Shown: positions 7,701-30,190, numbered from the stretch's first letter. The stretch: DNA of 31,474 nucleotides from Priapulus caudatus (GCF_000485595.1 NW_014577520.1:244384-275857); one strand, 5' to 3'. Made by a program: numbers and translations. Notes: generated by a model not told the origin, from the letters alone.

Positions 7701-10333
7701 GAGTAGACAGCCAGCATTTAGGACAGGGGTCAGCAACGTATGGCCCACCCGCGTGGTCCAGCCTGCCAACCCAATCTGTCCGGCCTGCTATTTGCCTTCA
7801 ACAAATTAATAATAAATAGATGCTTATAAAAACCTCTCATTAGTAATTGATGATATTTTTAATTAAACAATATAAATAAGATAATCTTTTTTTAAATATG
7901 ACTGATTATATGATTTTTTTTTAATTTGTAGTAATTACTATTGAATGAATACTTTTAGAAAAACGAGATTTTTACAGTTGTTTTTTTCATGTTTAAAACT
8001 TTTGGTCCGCTACCTGAAGGTCACAGCTTTCTCTGCCTCTGTCTAAAAAAAAGCATGCTGACTCATGATCTAGGAGAATTGCTGTTTGTAGAGTGAGTTA
8101 ATACAAAGTCCCTGACAGTAGGTTCTGTATAAGTCATTGTTTGTGTGGATGAGACTGGGGTGAGTAGGTGTTACACCGCCATGAATAGCTCCATGAATAG
8201 ACTAGACTAGGCCGTGCATATTTATTAAGTGCACTTATTTCTGTCGGTCTTCCTCAGATGTCGGTGCCGGCAAACAAGGCAGTGGAAATCTGTGAAAGAC
8301 TTCTCTCCTCTCCCAATGTCAGTATGGCTGGTTTGGGGGCCAGAGATAGTTTGCGATTAGAGGCAGGACTATGTCTATATGGGAATGACATTGATGAGGA
8401 CACCACACCCATAGAGGCATCTCTAGCATGGACCATCGGTAATGTTTATAGGCTTTTTAAGTTCACTCGAGAACTGAAGGAAATTTATGGCTAGAACAGG
8501 CATATTGACCTAGATTTATGCAAAATTACACGGTACCACAGTACAGGGACAGCATTTTTCAAGTATACACAGTTACCTGGTTTAATTTGTTGACAATTTC
8601 TAGACGATCAATACTTTACTTAAGCTGGCCAAACGAGTTAAAGGTCACATGGTGATATATAATTACTGCTGTTCAGGTGACATGGTGATTCAATATTCAT
8701 ACACATTTGGCAAAAAAATATTTTTCATAAGTGTTCCAGGAGTTTTTCCGAATTTGAAAGGATCATTTTCCATGTCTGCGAGATGTTGGCCGAATAAAAT
8801 CTTTGTGCCTCGTGTCGTGCTGTTAATGATTATTCAAGTTTGGTATATAACAATTTATATCACCCATCAGACAGCAGTTGTGAAGATAGACTTAGCACAA
8901 TTTCAAGGACCTATTAGAGCTATATAGACTCAGGAGTGAATAATAACAGATCTATTATTATTATTATTATTATTATTAGAATCTATTATTATTCACTCCT
9001 GATAGAATGATAGCCTATTATCCAGGATGTTCCACACCTGACAAATGCCATTTTAAAATACGAGCAGGACATTTTATAATGTCCAGGACATGTATATACC
9101 CAGTATTGATACAGTTACAGTCAAACCTCGGTTATCCGAACAAGATCTTAAGGTCCCGTGAATATTTAATAAGACACTAGAGCACCGGTTATCCGAACAA
9201 TCAGTTATCCGAACAAAATACTCCCCGCCCGTCTCGTTCGGATAATCGAGGTTTAACTGTACATAGGTGTGTGAAAGTAAGGCAAAGTGCCCATGCCTGT
9301 AGTTGTTCCACAAGTCCCTGTTGCTTACATAATTACTGTAATGTTGTGACAGGAAAGAGGAGGAGGCAGCTTGCCGACTTCCCCGGAGCAGGAATCATCC
9401 TAAAGCAGCTGAAGGAGAAGCCACAGAGGAGGCGAGTTGGGTTCCTCTCAGCAGGACCTCCCGCGAGAGGTGAGTGTCCTTTGTGTTAAACTTGCTGTGT
9501 GGTTTCTGTTCTACAGTGAGTTGGATGCAGACTTATATGGTGACTTGTGCAGGTAAATAGCTGTTAATGAGTCGAGGTCAGTTTCCTATCTCTGTGAGTG
9601 TTGTATCTGATGCAGGGCAGCATTTAATTTTGGTTATAACAGACAAACGGCCGGGTCATACCAAAGACTTGAAAAATGGTACACAACTGCTTCTCTGCTT
9701 AGCACTCAACAAATAGAGATAGAGCGTGGAAAGTTAACTCGCAGTGCTACCAGTGAACTAACCACCCCGCTGTAGTATATACTGTAAAAGCAGCTGCATG
9801 GCCTCGGGTTAAGGAAACGGAGATAGGAACGGAAGAAAATTTCAGACAAAAACGCAAATGTAATTAAGACTGAAAATAATGTCCGTAAGATATTTGCTGT
9901 AACCTTAGTCAGCCCGTTCTCTTTACCTCAGCTTACCAACTATATTATTTTATATGAAGGAATATAATTGGCTGCGAAGGGACTGCTCCTGCTGCTTGTT
10001 AACTAAACCCATACAAAAACAGCACTATTACATTATTTAGAATAGTTGGGTTTGCCTACATGATATATCATGAAACATTAATAGTATGTTATTATGTTGC
10101 TTCCCCTTGCAGGTGGCACAGCGATTCTGGGTGAAGATGGGCAGAAGGTAGGAGAGGTGACTAGTGGTTGTCCCGCTCCATGTCTCAAGTCCCAGAATGT
10201 GTCAATGGGCTATGTTCCTACTGCGCTTGCCACCAAGGGAACCAAGTTGAGGTTCGAAGTCAGAAAGAAGTCATTTGAGGCTGTAGTCACAAAGATGCCG
10301 TTTGTTTCGCACAGATACTACACAGGAAAATAG
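350..10333 (+). CDS. AMT: AMT: mitochondrial aminomethyltransferase (glycine cleavage system T-protein), gene-level span, 5' end missing
   Basis: T-protein takes the aminomethyl group held on the lipoyl arm of H-protein, transfers the methylene to tetrahydrofolate and releases ammonia, in the mitochondrial matrix. Seven exons splice in phase into about 375 residues with family landmarks in order: [42 protein letters not shown] (its second Asp aligns with the catalytic Asp101 of the mature human enzyme), [54 protein letters not shown], and MPFV...YYT near the end. Exon phases are 0/1, 1/0, 0/1, 1/0, 0/1, 1/1, 1/stop. Vertebrate AMT is about 400 residues, so only the start codon and targeting presequence are absent, presumably left of position 1. 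The first three visible exons are present twice. The family call is near certain; which exon copy is spliced is unknown. Confidence 0.95.
781..923 (+). CDS. AMT: AMT exon, upstream copy (WSMPVQY...FIESL)
   Basis: The acceptor is TTTTTGTAG ending at 780 and the donor GTAGGT begins at 924. It reads two bases plus 47 codons, from WSMPVQYND through [16 protein letters not shown] to KFIESL, the folate-domain start of T-protein. A Met codon inside the exon is not the true start, because the homology continues upstream into 350-419. Identical to 5067-5209. Confidence 0.92.
1133..1199 (+). CDS. AMT: AMT exon, upstream copy (VVGDIAGLK...FTNDK)
   Basis: The polypyrimidine tract and TTTTCAG end at 1132 and the donor GT is at 1200-1201. 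The exon reads 22 codons, [20 protein letters not shown] then DK, plus one base (phase 1). It matches the ESLVVGDI...LTLFTN stretch of T-proteins. Identical to 5419-5485. The next conserved segment, GGIKDDL, exists only once, at 7004. Confidence 0.9.
1443..1664 (+). repeat. 56-bp tandem repeat (VNTR), about 4 units
   Basis: The motif AATGACAAGTCGGGTACAAC recurs with exact 56-base spacing (1445, 1501, 1557, 1613). Units differ by single bases, for example CTATTACAC versus CTAGTACAC. The duplicate copy at 5730-5836 has only two units. Lies in an AMT intron. Confidence 0.93.
1679..1815 (+). repeat. (CTT)n / polypyrimidine microsatellite
   Basis: About 135 bases almost purely of C and T on the + strand, mainly CTT with interruptions. 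The long Phe- or Glu-rich reading frames here are products of the repeat, not genes. Such mirror-like homopurine tracts can adopt triplex structure (known property, not shown here). One breakpoint of the duplication falls in it. Confidence 0.9.
1816..2335. other. AT-rich sequence without recognisable gene
   Basis: Follows the microsatellite in copy 1. Short overlapping reading frames (for example 2168-2350) show no family signature and no splice-flanked coding pattern. Nothing further seen. Confidence 0.5.
2340..2790 (+). repeat. Dispersed repeat family B, + orientation
   Basis: Starts at GAATGACGCGCTCGTTGACT and ends near GATTGGAAGACACATAGTGT. The same sequence in reverse complement occurs at 25400-25838 and 30540-30975, and a ~165-base left piece at 23037-23200. 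Shared blocks include GATGCGAAATGCATCGGCCG and AACAGCGTGTTATTTTCGT. No reading frame is conserved among copies, so it looks like a non-autonomous element. A TATATAAG motif at about 2706-2713 is not obviously kept in the other copies. Confidence 0.8.
2791..3395. other. No recognised gene; one ~67-95 codon open frame
   Basis: Frames 2910-3194 and 2996-3199 overlap and lack family signature, repeat content or splice context. Local GC rises around 3000-3110. I see no support for a real gene. Confidence 0.35.
3396..3520 (+). repeat. Dispersed repeat family D fragment
   Basis: Carries GTGTTGCAGATGAGCATT, CATTTACAGG and GAGTAGAGAAACATTAAGAC, all of which recur in the foldback element at 14350-14595 (in reverse or direct orientation). 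Interpreted as one arm of that family. Confidence 0.7.
3765..3784 (+). promoter_or_regulatory. Triple DR1 nuclear-receptor-like motif
   Basis: Three AGGTCA-type half-sites in tandem with one-base spacers: GGGTCA, AGGTCA, AGGTGA. DR1 is the classical binding arrangement for RXR/HNF4/PPAR-type receptors. Function here is inferred only; the motif lies inside a repeat element. Confidence 0.5.
3939..3958 (+). promoter_or_regulatory. Perfect triple DR1 nuclear-receptor-like motif
   Basis: AGGTCA, AGGTCA, AGGTCA separated by single bases (C and A). This is the better of the two arrays in this element. Binding is not shown by sequence alone. Confidence 0.5.
4199..4270 (-). repeat. C-rich tract, G-quadruplex-prone on the - strand
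   Basis: A run of C-tracts of 3-6 bases with short A/T spacers, ending in (CCA)n. The reverse copy of the element has the corresponding G-rich tract at 17251-17316. Four or more close G-runs satisfy the usual quadruplex pattern. Confidence 0.75.
4636..4705 (+). CDS. AMT: AMT exon, downstream copy (LYDFH...KMVPFA)
   Basis: Identical to 350-419, with the same acceptor and donor. Enters in phase 0 and leaves in phase 1. Because it is contiguous with the single-copy 3' exons, this is the more likely functional copy. It cannot follow 1133-1199 in frame: that junction would give TGA at 4662-4664. Confidence 0.9.
5067..5209 (+). CDS. AMT: AMT exon, downstream copy (WSMPVQY...FIESL)
   Basis: Identical to 781-923, flanked by TTTTTGTAG and GTAGGT. 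It encodes the first beta-rich part of the folate-binding domain, with VSHMVQTKI. In phase with 4636-4705 and 5419-5485. Confidence 0.92.
5419..5485 (+). CDS. AMT: AMT exon, downstream copy (VVGDIAGLK...FTNDK)
   Basis: Identical to 1133-1199. Ends in phase 1 (AAA G|GT), which joins exactly to GC GGC ATC at 7004 to give DKGGIKDD, matching the conserved GGI.DDL motif. Confidence 0.92.
5730..5836 (+). repeat. 56-bp tandem repeat (VNTR), 2 units
   Basis: The same unit as at 1443-1664 but only two copies (GACAAG at 5732 and 5788). The difference in copy number is the main change between the two duplicated segments. Confidence 0.92.
5850..6020 (+). repeat. (CTT)n / polypyrimidine microsatellite, second copy
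   Basis: Longer than its partner at 1679-1815. It contains a second TCGTCTACTTCTTCT block before the minisatellite. Overlapping long frames in several phases are artefacts of the simple repeat. Confidence 0.9.
6036..6224 (+). repeat. ~32-bp minisatellite, about 6 units
   Basis: Unit close to GACGACACACGTCC followed by TCTCTCACGCACGGCTGG, repeated head to tail. Small variations occur between units (CGTCCTCTC/CGTCCTTTC, GATACA/GACACA). Found only after the second CTT tract. Contiguous with no spacers, so not a CRISPR array. Confidence 0.9.
6225..7003. other. Remainder of AMT intron; no gene recognised
   Basis: GC-rich to about 6410, then AT-rich. Short frames (6422-6616 on +, 6636-6923 on -) have no supporting signature. 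The acceptor AACAAG ends at 7003. Confidence 0.5.
7004..7332 (+). CDS. AMT: AMT exon ([12 protein letters not shown]...GYTGEDGVE)
   Basis: The largest AMT exon: two bases plus 109 codons, donor GTGCGT at 7333. It holds the catalytic-region [30 protein letters not shown], and [15 protein letters not shown] near the domain boundary. The stop in the frame downstream lies in the intron, so it is not the protein end. It is markedly more GC- and CpG-rich than the other AMT exons. Confidence 0.96.
7724..8041. mobile_element. Possible hAT-like non-autonomous element, degenerate
   Basis: The left end CAGGGGTCAGCAACGTATGG resembles the CAGGGGTC(G/A)GCAA termini of many hAT (Charlie/Tip100-type) MITEs. 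The right side shows GGTCCGCTACCTGAAGGTC and ends near CCTCTG, a decayed inverted version. The interior is AT-rich and non-coding. No clear 8-bp target duplication was found, so the right border is uncertain. Confidence 0.5.
8258..8438 (+). CDS. AMT: AMT exon ([16 protein letters not shown]...SLAWTI)
   Basis: The acceptor TTCCTCAG ends at 8257 and the donor GGTAATG follows 8438. It is 60 codons plus one base. The ATG at its start is the first codon of an internal exon, since GVE|.SVP is continuous in T-proteins. The segment [20 protein letters not shown] is nearly invariant in the family, followed by [11 protein letters not shown]. Confidence 0.96.
8930..9002. repeat. Hairpin with (ATT)n loop
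   Basis: TCAGGAGTGAATAATAA at 8930-8946 pairs with TTATTATTCACTCCTGA ending at 9002, with the ATT microsatellite at 8953-8978 in the loop. The near-perfect arms of about 24 bases suggest a tiny foldback insertion or template-switch product. Confidence 0.85.
9118..9259. mobile_element. pogo/Tigger-like MITE, 142 bp, TA target site duplication
   Basis: The left terminus CAGTCAAACCTCGGTTATCC and right terminus (reverse complement CAGTTAAACCTCGATTATCC) form 24-base inverted repeats with two mismatches. TA dinucleotides at 9116-9117 and 9260-9261 flank it. CAGTYAAACCTCG.TTATCC ends are typical of pogo/Tigger-type mariner relatives. No coding capacity; mobilised in trans if at all. Lies in the AMT intron before 9353. 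Confidence 0.9.
9353..9469 (+). CDS. AMT: AMT exon ([12 protein letters not shown]...[15 protein letters not shown])
   Basis: The acceptor GTGACAG ends at 9352 and the donor GTGAGT begins at 9470. It enters and leaves in phase 1. GKRRR..DFPGA and QRRRVGF are standard T-protein C-domain motifs. Confidence 0.95.
9470..10112. other. AMT intron; nothing recognised
   Basis: Single-copy-looking intron of 643 bases. I see no repeat boundary, open frame or structured element. The acceptor CCTTGCAG ends at 10112. Confidence 0.5.
10113..10333 (+). CDS. AMT: AMT terminal exon with stop (GTAILG...RYYTGK*)
   Basis: Seventy-two codons and a TAG stop at 10331-10333. Motifs are GKVGEVTSG-like ([13 protein letters not shown]), [15 protein letters not shown] and the C-terminal [13 protein letters not shown], matching the MPFV..NYYT.K end of animal AMT. 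The protein ends at the family's usual place. Confidence 0.97.
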
Positions 10334-10497
10334 GTGGGAAACAGCAGGGAGACTGCAGCAGACCAGGGCTGTGTGGGTAGTACAGACAACACCTGGGAGG
10401 TTTAGAAACTGTGATGATATAAACAAAATGTGATGAGCCAGTGAGAAAATTCAAGGTCAGAAACATCACAAGTGGTATGACATTACAAGTCTAACGT

Positions 10498-10537
10498 GTC
10501 GTGACTTTGAACGACAGTGTCGTGCGAAAGTCACGAC
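10498..10537 (+). other. Strong 40-nt stem-loop 165 bases past the AMT stop
   Basis: GTCGTGACTTT (10498-10508) pairs perfectly with AAAGTCACGAC (10527-10537). Inside, ACGAC/GTCGT pair over an AGT loop after a small 2/3-base internal loop. It lies where the 3' UTR of AMT is expected. It could be a transcribed regulatory hairpin or an element relic; function is not shown. Confidence 0.7.
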
Positions 10538-11289
10538 ATTTTGGACACATGGTAGTCATAACTAGTTCTGATAAATCTGATAACAGATCCTAAGTTCAGA
10601 AAGGTGTGGTGTAGAAAAGAAAATGTACATTACCCTTACAGGACTCTTCCTAAAGCCAAACATAATACAACAATCTTTGTTGCCAGGAGGTCAGATGTAA
10701 TGCAGTCGTGTACGTGTGGCGGGCTTGTAACTGCTGCTACCAACATTCCTGGTTTCATTTTCGTTGAGATTCTTTGATTAATTACTGCTTGACGTACATT
10801 CTTATTTATTCAATAAGAAGTATATATATATTGGCATGAATTCAAAATAATTATTCTTGAACTTTATCGATAAATAAGACTTAGAGATACGGAGAATTAT
10901 CCGTTTCTTTGGGAGTGCACACCTCAGTAAACATTGTATTGCAAGCACCATCGCCATGTCACGTCACGTCACGATAAATAGATCTGCCTATATATCTGCA
11001 ATGATATAACCATCTCTACTTTAGATTGCTTTTACCTGACATACCCTACTAATAATCATAATTGATTGCAGTTGTTATCATAATAATTATATGAGATTTA
11101 TATAGGTGATCACTTGATTTTAAACTGGAACACTATTAAACTATTAACGAAGTTAAAATGTTTTAATTATACTACATACCAGTTTTTGCTGTTCAGTGCT
11201 AATTATAGAAGTTTGCAGTTATTTCAAAATGTGGCGACTGCTGTATATTCTGTAATACTGGGCACTTGTAATTTGATGAGATAATTAAT

Positions 11290-11493
11290 GGGTCCATTGT
11301 CAGAAACAAAATTAGTCTCAACATATATTGGTCTTCACCTTTACTTCTCACTTACTTTTTCTTGTAGACCGAACCCGCTATACGTACACTGTGTATGAGA
11401 AACTTTAGCATGTTTCTGTTGATGGTCTATGAGAAATAAGTTGAATATTAAGACTATTGTTTTGAGACTAGTTTCGTTTCTCACATCAGGCCC
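11290..11493. mobile_element. MITE of the GTCAGAAAC terminal family, ~204 bp
   Basis: The left end GGGTCCATTGTCAGAAAC and right end (reverse complement GGGCCTGATGTGAGAAAC) are imperfect inverted repeats continuing about 40 bases with AGTCT(T/C)A motifs. The same ends occur at 16847, 17973, 23739, 24594, 29230, 29745 and 21452. Target duplication not clear. Confidence 0.8.
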
Positions 11494-14344
11494 CACGTTT
11501 CATTTATTTTCTCAGTTATGGGGAGGTTGGTATGTAGCATGAATAAGCCTATTGATATATAATGTTATAGAGTATATATATCAAGAGTCTAGTATTGATA
11601 ACTTTATACTTTAATACAAGTTGTGATTTTTATCAGATTATTGTTAAAATAAAATAAGTGTGATGTTTTATTATACCATAATAATAACATAGCTAGGTTA
11701 TACTTCTATTTATTGTAGAAATAGGTTTTCCAAAAAATGTGACCCGCGAATAGTTAACAACCAGATTACTCACTCGTCATGATTTTCATCTTGGCACCAA
11801 CAGTCATGATTTTAAACTTTGGCAGTCACCATTAAACAATTGTAAACTTCTAGATATGAGCATTGGCTATCAAAAATTCATGCCATCAGGATTCTAGAGC
11901 AAAATTTTAATTTACAAACTATGGTACACAAATAAGCTCCTATGTGTCTTCGAGGTCTGATTAAAGCAAAATGTATTCACGATCATTAATTCACACCAAA
12001 GTCTGTACCAACATGAAAACATATTAGACTATATAGATATCTAAAAATATAGTCAATTATTTCAGTGCGATGTAACACATTACAGGTTGCTGGATCACCT
12101 AGCAACACTTATAGGTCACAAATTTATTATCTGTCAGCATTTTACTTACTTTACTACCAGTTTTATGGCGTGAAGAAATTGGCATGATGGGACATGTGCA
12201 AAATGCGTCCCGACTATAAACTGATTGTAAAACTAATTCGGTTGTTCGTGATTTATATGGATGCTAGCTATCTGGAGTCTACAAACCTCACAGACTATAT
12301 GACATTACTGTGCCGGACTAACGATGCTATACGAGTACACAGCTTCTTTAAGCCACTGACCGCACAGAGCCTGCGTTAGAATAAATTACAGTTACGTACG
12401 AGGCTCACACATCAAGTGAATTTACGGACACAAATGAGCAACACTAGCACTGGGTAATATGTACAATTACTAGCAGTGTTGGCAGTGGCTGCCCTCATAC
12501 TCGCGTTCATGCCGCATTCTAAAATTTATTGTGAGGATCTCTGTTACATTAAAGACGCTGATTGCATGTGCTAAGCGCACCTTGCGCATAGCTGCTATAT
12601 GCTAACGTTGTGTGTGCATATGCTTGGTTGCAAAGTTCAACATATACACTCTGTTGCAAGTCGATAAAAGGTTTTCCTGCACATTTATCGCTACACACGA
12701 ATCCACGTGTGAAGACGAGTTTCACACATACGATAGAGTGAGGCTGAAGGAATTTGCCTGAATAATTATGACATTTTAGGCACATTTAATTTTGTGCTAC
12801 AATACATTAAGTAGACATCTGTCCCTTGCCCCACACTAGAGGCCATGGCTCGTCAAAATAAGTACATCAAGTGATTAAAATACATCATACACATCAAAAT
12901 GCCATACACATTGATTATGTAGATCAAAATAGTCCCATATAAAAGATGTAAATAACATTTTAGCAATATTACAGGTACATATTCAATATATATATGTGAT
13001 CATTAATTCCTCAGCCTCACCTTCTATCCATTATTTCAGTGCGAAACTGCACCTCTCACAGGCACGTAGAGTAGACACTAGCCAACTTCAGAAAGATTTT
13101 GCAAATCTCACCATACGCACGCGATTAGGTACCAATATTTGCGCACACAATATTAGCATGCAACACATAGCCGTATCATACATACATACATCATCATCAA
13201 TTCATATGCACAAATCCATGTCACAAAATAGAAATCAACGCTGATGATTGGTTTGTCCAACCCATCCAAGTCAGCTCACCGACACAAACGCTAAAAATGG
13301 AATATAAAAAGCATACTGCGCGCAACATTCGTCACGGAGGCGCGTAGGAAACAGCAACAGCGAGCGAAAACTCCGTGGAAGGAGGACGTGAGCGTGGGAG
13401 CAAGCTGCGGTGGGGAATAACGCGTCAAAAATACGCGGGAAAACGAAATTTTGCGCTTGTTAGTAAAAACTACGAAAACCTTCATTTCTGTTATACGACA
13501 AAAATGATTAATTAACTTCTCATTTCATGAATGGTCTAAAAATGCAGTAAGGGCAGAACAAATATATATATATATTACAACTAGTAGCCAACTATTAAGC
13601 GCGCATCTCGACGTAACACAAGTATTTCAGCTCAAAACTCACCACCGACCTATAATAAACACACTATTTACGCACCTGGTTTCCTATTACACATACATCT
13701 ACCTGTCTAAGCCAATGCTAAAACTGACATTCTTTACATAAACAACTTTGGACCACTGGTCAACCACAACAGCTTCAAATGCATCGAATTACACTACATG
13801 TGCACGATTATCAACTGGACCACATCGTGGGCACATTGATCTATCTAACAGCACAAGCATTGTAGAGAACTCGTATCCTGCTAAAAACGAGAGCCTTATA
13901 TATTTATTTAACCATACTATACATAAATTCGACTGTGTAAAATGGCTGGATTATGTGCGGTGACAACAATATACGTTTTGTACACCTAGGTTGTGGTGAC
14001 TGCCCTTATTAGTGTCATACACTCCCAGTAGAACGTGATATATATTGGCACAGTGATAAACAGTGACATATCTGCCACAACAAGTCAATCCAATAATGAA
14101 CTGACACAATTAGGAAACATGCCCGCGTCAGTGGTCTACCTTTTTTTATTTTTTTATTCGCCCTTTAAATGTTTTTAAATCACAAAATCACAATTTGCAG
14201 TGCATCTACCTGGACAAATTGAAAATAGAAAAGTTTGGTGTATAGGTTTCACAATAAAAGTCGAGTATATATAAAACGTATCCAGCTACAGTTGGTTGGT
14301 CCTGCGTGCAAACATTTACTTGCAGATGCTGTTGGCCGGGGAAG
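11494..14344. other. Intergenic AT-rich DNA between convergent genes
   Basis: About 2.85 kb. Frames such as 12194-12379, 12996-13244 and 13748-13963 are short, unrelated to known families by eye and lack splice-linked partners. The only compositional island is at 13300-13470. AT dinucleotide runs are at 13561-13576. No RNA gene was recognised. Confidence 0.5.
13303..13470 (+). promoter_or_regulatory. TATA motif followed by a CpG-rich island (candidate promoter)
   Basis: TATAAAA at 13303-13309 is followed by ~160 bases with many CpG (CTGCGCGCAAC, GGAGGCGCGTAGG, ACGCGTC, ACGCGGG) inside otherwise AT-rich DNA. No convincing coding frame follows on +. A 64-codon frame on the - strand (13291-13485) overlaps. 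It could be a promoter of a small or non-coding transcript, or a repeat relic. Confidence 0.25.
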
Positions 14345-14349
14345 ATAAA

Positions 14350-14595
14350 TAAACACGAAATGTATTTACTACCAGTCTTAATGTTTCTTTACTTTCCTTT
14401 GCCTATTATTGCCGATAATTTCCTGTAAATGCCATTCAAATGCTCATCTGCAACACACAGGTACACCACACTCACGCCACTGCACATTTACACTTACATA
14501 TAATTATAGGAAATTATCGGCAATAATAGGCGAAAGAGAGTAGAGAAACATTAAGACTGGTAGTAAATACATTTCGCGTTTATTTAGCATTATGT
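14350..14595. repeat. Foldback element, family D
   Basis: The left arm reads AAACACGAAATGTATTTACT...CCAGTCTTAATGTTTC...TATTATTGCCGATAATTTCC. The right arm is its inverse from GGAAATTATCGGCAATAATA through AACATTAAGACTGGTAGTAA to CATTTCGCGTTTATTTA. Arms of about 80 bases flank a ~90-base spacer. Related arm at 3396-3520. Confidence 0.85.
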
Positions 14596-15134
14596 TTATT
14601 ATTGAGATGCTCCATGTGGTCCAAATCCAACTCTAGTCTTCATGAGCATGGTAGCACATATGACATATATGCTTGGTGGAGAACATGCAGGCACTGAGTG
14701 AGGGTATCTGCAAACCAGCTTTACCAACCATTCAAGCTTATTATTGCAGCATAACCTCATAACCTCATACATATTAGTCTTCAAAAGTCCTAGGGACTAT
14801 AACGAAGACGGAGAGGGAAGTGGATCAAATCGATAGATCAACACTGCAGATTGCAGTGGAAAAAGTTGCAAATTTGCAATTTTCCAAATATGAAGGAAGA
14901 GATCAAATTCCAATACGGAATGACAGAAACAAAGAAGCTCCTGCATATGTCAAATCAGGGAGTTCGACAGTAAATCAGAGAGTATTTGACTCTGGAGTCG
15001 CGCTAATTTTGTGCTGACATCGTAATCTAGGTCAGAGTACTAGAGCTGCGATAGAAGTGATCGACAGGCAGAGCGATATATACCACTGCTACAAGGGAAT
15101 CCACGGCGGGATAAAACAGAAGAAGCTTACTAGT
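14596..15134. other. Likely 3' flank/3' UTR of the kinase gene
   Basis: Lies just downstream of the kinase stop codon on the - strand. The frame 14820-15017 has no recognised signature. I cannot place a polyadenylation site with confidence. Confidence 0.35.
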
Positions 15135-28565
<13,431 letters not shown>

Positions 28566-29057
28566 CTAGGATGTCAAAATAACTTGTTATTAGGTGTTAA
28601 AGTGATTACGTCACTGTAAATTAAGGTAAAAAAAATTATGTCATTTTTTCACAAAATGTAAGCAACTCTGTTCACTTTTTATGGTTAAATTGCTACACTA
28701 TACTTCCTATTTTGCTATTCCGTTCAATGTGAACAAACACTTGTGACTCATACATAGCCCATAGCAAGCATTTAATGTCGTGATCAATATATCAAATTGC
28801 CCAGATTTTTTGGGATTTTTAACTAGTTGAAAAACAATCTTATCAGGTAATAATTTTAGGATACATTTAGTGCATCTAGTGCATTTAGTGCATTTAGTGC
28901 ATTTAGTGCATTTTCTTGCATTTCATGCAAGAAAATTGCAAATTTTTCTTTTACAAACATACACCATAGAAAATTCGTGACGTAGTCAATTTAAAATGGA
29001 CTTCAACTGTTATTCAAATTTTAAATCACTATATTACAGTTTATGATTCAAGGACAT
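28566..29057. other. Upstream kinase intron; short repeats only
   Basis: I searched the - strand for an exon ending in HRD.K and saw none here or in the composite repeat to its right. Contains the GTGCATTTA tandem repeat and hairpin at 28864-28935. Confidence 0.5.
28864..28935 (+). repeat. 10-bp tandem repeat ending in a 10-bp perfect hairpin
   Basis: About five units of TGCATTTAG(T/A), then TTTTCTTGCA (28911-28920), TTTCA loop and TGCAAGAAAA (28926-28935). Confidence 0.85.
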
Positions 29058-29229
29058 CCGTGCCCACACGCATCCGTGTGTACTAGTATTACAATTCTAC
29101 AGAGTTGTGTAGGCGGTGTCATTAGCGGCTGTTATTGTGTGCAAAAAAACCGTGCATATCCCGGGCGCACTAACGTCGCTTTCCTCAGTGGCCAATTACG
29201 CCAAATATGCTATCAAATTCTATTCTGGG

Positions 29230-29750
29230 GCCCGCTGTCGGAAACATCAATTAATCTTAACTAGTCTTAACATAAACTTTTTTCTCTTAGACGCCGACAG
29301 AAACGCCTGCCGAAGTACAGGCTGATAGTGGTCTATGTCCCCCATGGTACTGCCGGAACGTACCCTGCGTGAACTATCTAAGCGTGTATGGTTAGGGGTA
29401 GGGTTAGGGTTAGGGTTAGCTTAGAGTTAGAGTGGTAGCGGTTAGGCGGTTAGGGAGTAGGCCGTAGGCGACTCCTTAGACTCGTGAGTGCGAGTAGGCT
29501 AGGTACCGTCGCATATAGATTAGTAGTATTTAGTACCAGGGTAGCTTCTGGTATACCGGACCGTACCCAGGGTACGTTCCGGCAGTACCCTGGGAGACAT
29601 AGACCCTATCAGTCCGAGAGACGCTGAATGAAAATCGCTAGCAGATTTCCTGAGAACAATACGAAATAAGAGCGCTTAGACGGTCTACGAGAAAATGTTA
29701 TTGTTAAGACTAATGTTAAGACTAATTTTGTTTCTGACAACGGGCCTCCT
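29230..29750. mobile_element. GTCAGAAAC-terminal element (single-unit version)
   Basis: The left end GGGGCCCGCTGTCGGAAAC and right end GTTTCTGACAACGGGCC, with one TTAGGG-like array inside. Counterpart of 23739-24594. Confidence 0.75.
29390..29456 (+). repeat. Interstitial telomere-like array, third copy
   Basis: GGTTAGGGGTAGGGTTAGGG followed by degraded hexamers (GGTAGCGGTTAGGCGG). More irregular than the other two copies. Confidence 0.8.
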
Positions 29751-30190
29751 GATACTATGCTACTATATACTCGCATGCTACAGCTAGAGTTACCTCCCAT
29801 ATAACGTTTCATCAACTGCCATGATATTCAATGTTTCCCCTGCATTGATACGAGAGAGCGGGCCTCGCTCAAACTCTCAGCCGCCCACAGAAATTTGTCC
29901 AAACACCGCCTTGCTGACGAAAAATCACTGTTCTTCCATCAATAAACTACACTTTATTGAACTAAATTCGAAATAAAAGCTTAGATGCACCCAATTGCAC
30001 CATTTTTTCAAACATTTTGCCGAGGCAGTCGGTGCTGGCTTTGCTACAATTAACCTCGAAATGCGCAAACACACCCCAAAATTTACCACCTCACAGAGCT
30101 TTTTGGAGCTTTCTGTTCGTTATGCATGTATGTAAGTTGTCCCCAAGCCAATGCGGGAAATGCCTAGCGGTTACAATTAAATAAACTTGT

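Noticed and set aside
12194-12379. 61-codon open frame in the intergenic gap
   Set aside because: No family signature and no splice or promoter context; length expected by chance in AT-rich DNA.
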